This document shows positions 61,251-64,000 of a stretch of DNA of 64,000 nucleotides, one piece after another (the stretch's first letter is position 1; the number at the start of each line of letters is the position of its first letter). The position numbers and the translations under genes are program-made. Origin of the DNA: Rotaria macrura (taxonomy: Eukaryota; Rotifera; Eurotatoria; Philodinida; Philodinidae); the NCBI GenBank assembly GCA_900239685.1, contig OENT01000080.1:99450-163449 (forward strand), given 5' to 3'. The notes beneath the pieces were generated by a model. It was not told the origin of the DNA. It did no database searches and saw only the letters and a list, made by a program, of their open reading frames with translations.

Positions 61251-62636
61251 TCAATGATGGAGAAATCTTTTCATATGATCTCGGTCTTCTCTCCTAGAAA
61301 ACATATTTTAATAAAGCAGATAGAAAATGCTTCATTAGAAAAAATCAACATACTTAGTACAAGCTTTTCCATAGCGGCATTTTTCCTTGCTTGGGTGATC
61401 ACGGTCCGATTCCAATGGATGTGAAAAATTTTGACGATGACTCGGATCGAAACTTTAAAACAGAGTCAAATAGAAAAGTATTCACGATGTGTCTCGATTG
61501 ATTATAATGATTTAAATCGATTTCATTGCGGGTAAAATCAGAAACAGTTGAATTTGAAAACAAATTCCTTTTAATTGTTTGAGACAAACAAATTTGGGTA
61601 AAAAAATTCGTTTGAATTTCAGACTAAAGGAAAAAATTGCTTTGAGCATGGGTATTACTTTTTTATGAATGTCCTAAAAAGAAAACCATTACGTTAATAT
61701 CAAGCATGATATTTTTCTTGAAACTTTAAGGAAATTTCTTGCCGAAGAATATAACCCATTGTGAAGTTACAATCAAAATATGCACAGTGATGATTTGACA
61801 GATCCAAAGTTTATTTGTTGATGCTAGAATTTTCTAAACAAACTCGAAAAACTTGACAAGTATATGATTTTTTTTCCGTGCTAAGAAATTCAAAAATATT
61901 TTGAAAATGATAACCTAATTTGTTGTGGAAAATAGTGGTCTTTTTATGTTTTCAGCTTATGTGTGTTGATAGTTCAACATACTCGTAACATTGAGCCCCA
62001 AAGTGGCATGGTTTTTTACTTGATTTATCATGAACAGAATCGCTCGGATGTAAGTATTTTTGACGATGTTCCTTGTCGAAACTTGAATGATAAAAGAATA
62101 AAAAAAGCATACAAGGAAATAACTGCCGTTCAATTGATTGAATTTGATTCTTTATTTTTTCTTCTTAATTCGAAATAATCTATCCAGTACGTTATGTAAC
62201 GAATTAGTCGATCATCCCGTTTGAGAATTTTGAAAAACTAATATGAATCATGTCAGAAAAAGAGTCAATCACCTACCGATTACAGCTTGTTCCAAAACTA
62301 CATTTTACTTTGCCAGATATTTTCGGGACTACTGTGGCTGATTCTTTGTAATCTGGATCACCCGGATGTGCAAATTGTGCACGATGATCAGGCTCTTTTC
62401 TATATTTAGATATTATAAGCGATGAAGAAATTCTTAATAAACTATGTTTACCACACCTGTAGCAATCTCGACCATATCGACACTGCCGACGTTCTGTCGC
62501 TGTTAATAAGCACGAAAAAGAATGTTGCGTCTAAGAATAAGTATTTCAATCACTGATCGATGTTTATATTTACGTATATCTTTGCTTGATTTAGAGCTCG
62601 ATTCACTGGCAACATGTCCAGGCCGTGCGAGTTCAG
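61251..62636 (-). CDS. Tandem PBZ (poly-ADP-ribose-binding zinc finger) exons, four fingers, C-terminal part of a gene
   Basis: Six minus-strand exons, each in phase through GT-AG introns: 62574-62636, 62457-62499, 62277-62399, 61983-62081, 61354-61452, 61251-61293, ending at a TGA. They spell four PBZ fingers (C-x5-C-x6-H-x5-H): CRYGRDCYRKEPDHRAQFAH, CSFGTSCNRFDKEHRQKYLH, CHFGAQCYDFDPSHRQNFSH and CRYGKACTKREDRDHMKRFL (then H); the fourth has seven residues before the first His. Fingers 1-3 are followed by Pro, as usual. PBZ fingers bind poly(ADP-ribose) at DNA damage or mitotic checkpoint sites in APLF and CHFR. Each finger is cut by a phase-2 intron one or two residues after its second Cys, and two exons are exactly 99 nt, which implies tandem exon duplication. 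The first exon needs one base from upstream, which the kinase exon at 63545-64000 offers; otherwise the 5' end is unknown. Confidence 0.88.
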
Positions 62637-63544
62637 CTAAAATCGTTGCAAAGCAATAAAAAAGATGAGAATTAATTATTTCAAGATGTGTAAGTAATTG
62701 AAGGGCAATTGAGAAGGTTACCTTTTTAAACATAACTAGCACAAATATTAACTCTTATTGATTCGAATGAATTTTTTCTATATTTTATTGGATATTTCGT
62801 CCATGTGCCTCTTGCGAAAAAGAAAGTGCATCTGTCTAAAAGAGTTGAAGGGAACAGTAGCACCTAGGAAATATACGAGAATCTTTTCTAAGGTACAATC
62901 TGAAAACTTTGTTTTAGAGAAAGGAAAATTAAATGTTGTTATTATTGATGCATAGTTAATGATTTTTGCTTGCTCATTGCCAATGTGCGACGTCAGGATT
63001 CCCTATTGCTTTGAAACGAGGATCTTTTTCATGCTCCAGTTTTAAACAAAATCAAACTTTCTCATACACTTTATTAGTGATTTTTCGCTGAAATTGACTA
63101 GGTATACTTGAGAAAACGGCACATTATATGGGTTGACCTTTCCTAAGAGGCCAAAAACGACCATCTCTAATCAGATATATGGAAGCTAGGATACTTCTAT
63201 TTCTAAGGAACGTGAACTTATGGATGATTTGATTCATTGTTTCTTGCATTTTGTGCGAAGTTAGTATGAATATCGTGTTTACAAGAACGAAACTCGAAAC
63301 TGTTATTCCTTACTGTCGATGATCGTAATATCTACACGCAAGAACCAATGGTTCTGCTATGATTAATTCCCCATGGTCTGTTGTTGATTTGAGGGTGTGA
63401 GTGCTTTAAAATTAACAAGGAAACTTTCTATTCATCTAAGTTTTGTATTGACTGGAAAGATTTAATGAAAAAGAAAGGATGATGAAAATTCAAAGATATT
63501 ATCTTGAATATTCGGTATTTTAGAAAATCAAGTTACAAACTTAC
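62637..63544 (-). other. Possible 908-nt intron between kinase and PBZ exons
   Basis: Begins with the strong donor GTAAGT of the kinase exon and ends with ATTTTAG at the first PBZ exon; both phases are 1. A competing acceptor (CTTTCCAG near 63,453) would give a short tail ending in TGA, so the kinase may instead end there. No other exon recognised inside. Confidence 0.4.
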
Positions 63545-64000
63545 ATAATTCTTTCCGAGTCCTTCCAGATACCTCCATATGACACACGTCATCCACTGGA
63601 CAAAAATTTTGATCAAGTGATTCGATAATTTTTCCGAATGCAGGATGTGCTTTTAATTGCATAAGTGAATCTTTAGCACTTGCACGATCATCAGGATTCT
63701 TCTTTAGTAAAAGTTCAAGTATCACTTTATAACCCCCGACTTCAGGAATTTCAACATCGTCCACATTTGAATCATTACAAAAATTTTCATAGTCTGATTG
63801 ATCTTTCCATGGTAATCCACCACAAAATAAAAGATGAAACATAACACCGGCTGCCCATGCATCTGATTTTTTATGCAGTCGTCTCGATATTAAGTTTTTT
63901 GAATTACGTCGTAAAAATTCTGGTGAAGCAAAAAATACTGTATGAGCCTTATTAATATCGACGGTTAATTGGTCACGTAGAGTATTCATTTTTTCTACTG
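63545..64000 (-). CDS. Protein kinase C-lobe, partial at the window edge
   Basis: An open minus-strand frame from the window end to a GTAAGT donor. It shows the end of the activation segment with FFASPEFLRR (APE motif region), subdomain IX DAWAAGVMFHLLFCGGLPW, and subdomain XI KKNPDDRASAKDSLMQLKAH with the conserved Arg. The VAIK lysine, HRD and DFG motifs would lie beyond the edge, so activity cannot be judged. The ATG at 63989 is probably internal: the frame stays open to the edge (VEKM). The group is not certain; the domain is Ser/Thr-kinase-like. The exon ends in phase 1, fitting the first PBZ exon. Confidence 0.8.

Noticed and set aside
61194..61424. Plus-strand 76-codon ATG frame with a hydrophobic end
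   Set aside because: Antisense of the last two PBZ exons; the minus-strand reading has zinc-finger motifs and consistent introns.
61963..62178. Plus-strand 71-codon frame with coding-like composition
   Set aside because: It is the antisense of the second PBZ exon (61983-62081); its protein-like look comes from the real minus-strand gene.
1..64000. CRISPR arrays, bacterial operons or ribosomal RNA
   Set aside because: No regularly spaced repeats, no ribosome-binding sites and no rRNA-like segments; the gene structure is eukaryotic.

Overview
This is a eukaryotic, AT-rich window. Its genes have short GT-AG introns (mostly 52-79 nt, a few of 138-910 nt), AATAAA signals after stop codons, and animal protein families. 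A tandem sucrase-isomaltase-type glucosidase, an otopetrin, rhodopsin-like receptors, arginine ADP-ribosyltransferases (ART), kelch repeats and many small inverted-repeat elements together suggest a bdelloid rotifer (inference; no ribosomal marker is present). Several start codons sit just downstream of a pyrimidine-AG acceptor, as expected with spliced-leader trans-splicing.

Layout. 1-6.3 kb: no supported gene. 6.34-13.06 kb (+): a 15-exon secreted double-GH31 glucosidase whose exons join into 1845 codons with no break. 14.5-15.0 kb (-): an intronless HAD-fold hydrolase. 16.6-17.0 kb: a doubtful membrane-protein exon pair. 19.7-20.7 kb (-): a GPCR pseudogene. 20.7-29.2 kb: mostly gene-free, with an inverted duplication and a 24-G run near 27 kb. 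29.25-31.76 kb (+): a multi-pass membrane RBR ubiquitin ligase. 33.5-36.4 kb (-): an otopetrin proton channel in at least eight exons. 36.4-42.6 kb: no supported gene. 42.65-45.29 kb (+): an ART fused to a repeat (probably propeller) domain, with one internal stop. 45.8-53.8 kb: a degraded accessory tract of miniature elements, an ART pseudogene, a second GPCR pseudogene, a kelch remnant, and one intact small four-helix membrane gene at 52.6-53.1 kb. 56.5-57.0 kb (+): a DUF4326 protein. 59.7-60.4 kb: a 694-bp hAT-type miniature element. 61.25-64.0 kb (-): exons for four PAR-binding zinc fingers (PBZ), and further upstream a protein kinase C-lobe cut by the window edge.

How it fits together. 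Most genes are independent metazoan genes. A possible theme at the right end is ADP-ribose biology: an ART, an ART pseudogene and a PBZ array. The PBZ array is the most notable discovery. It is spread over six short exons with no long reading frame, its fingers are each interrupted by a phase-2 intron at the same point, and its first exon matches the splice phase of the upstream kinase exon. A kinase-PBZ (Chk2-like) protein is therefore possible. The intact genes are interleaved with decayed copies of receptor, ART and kelch families.
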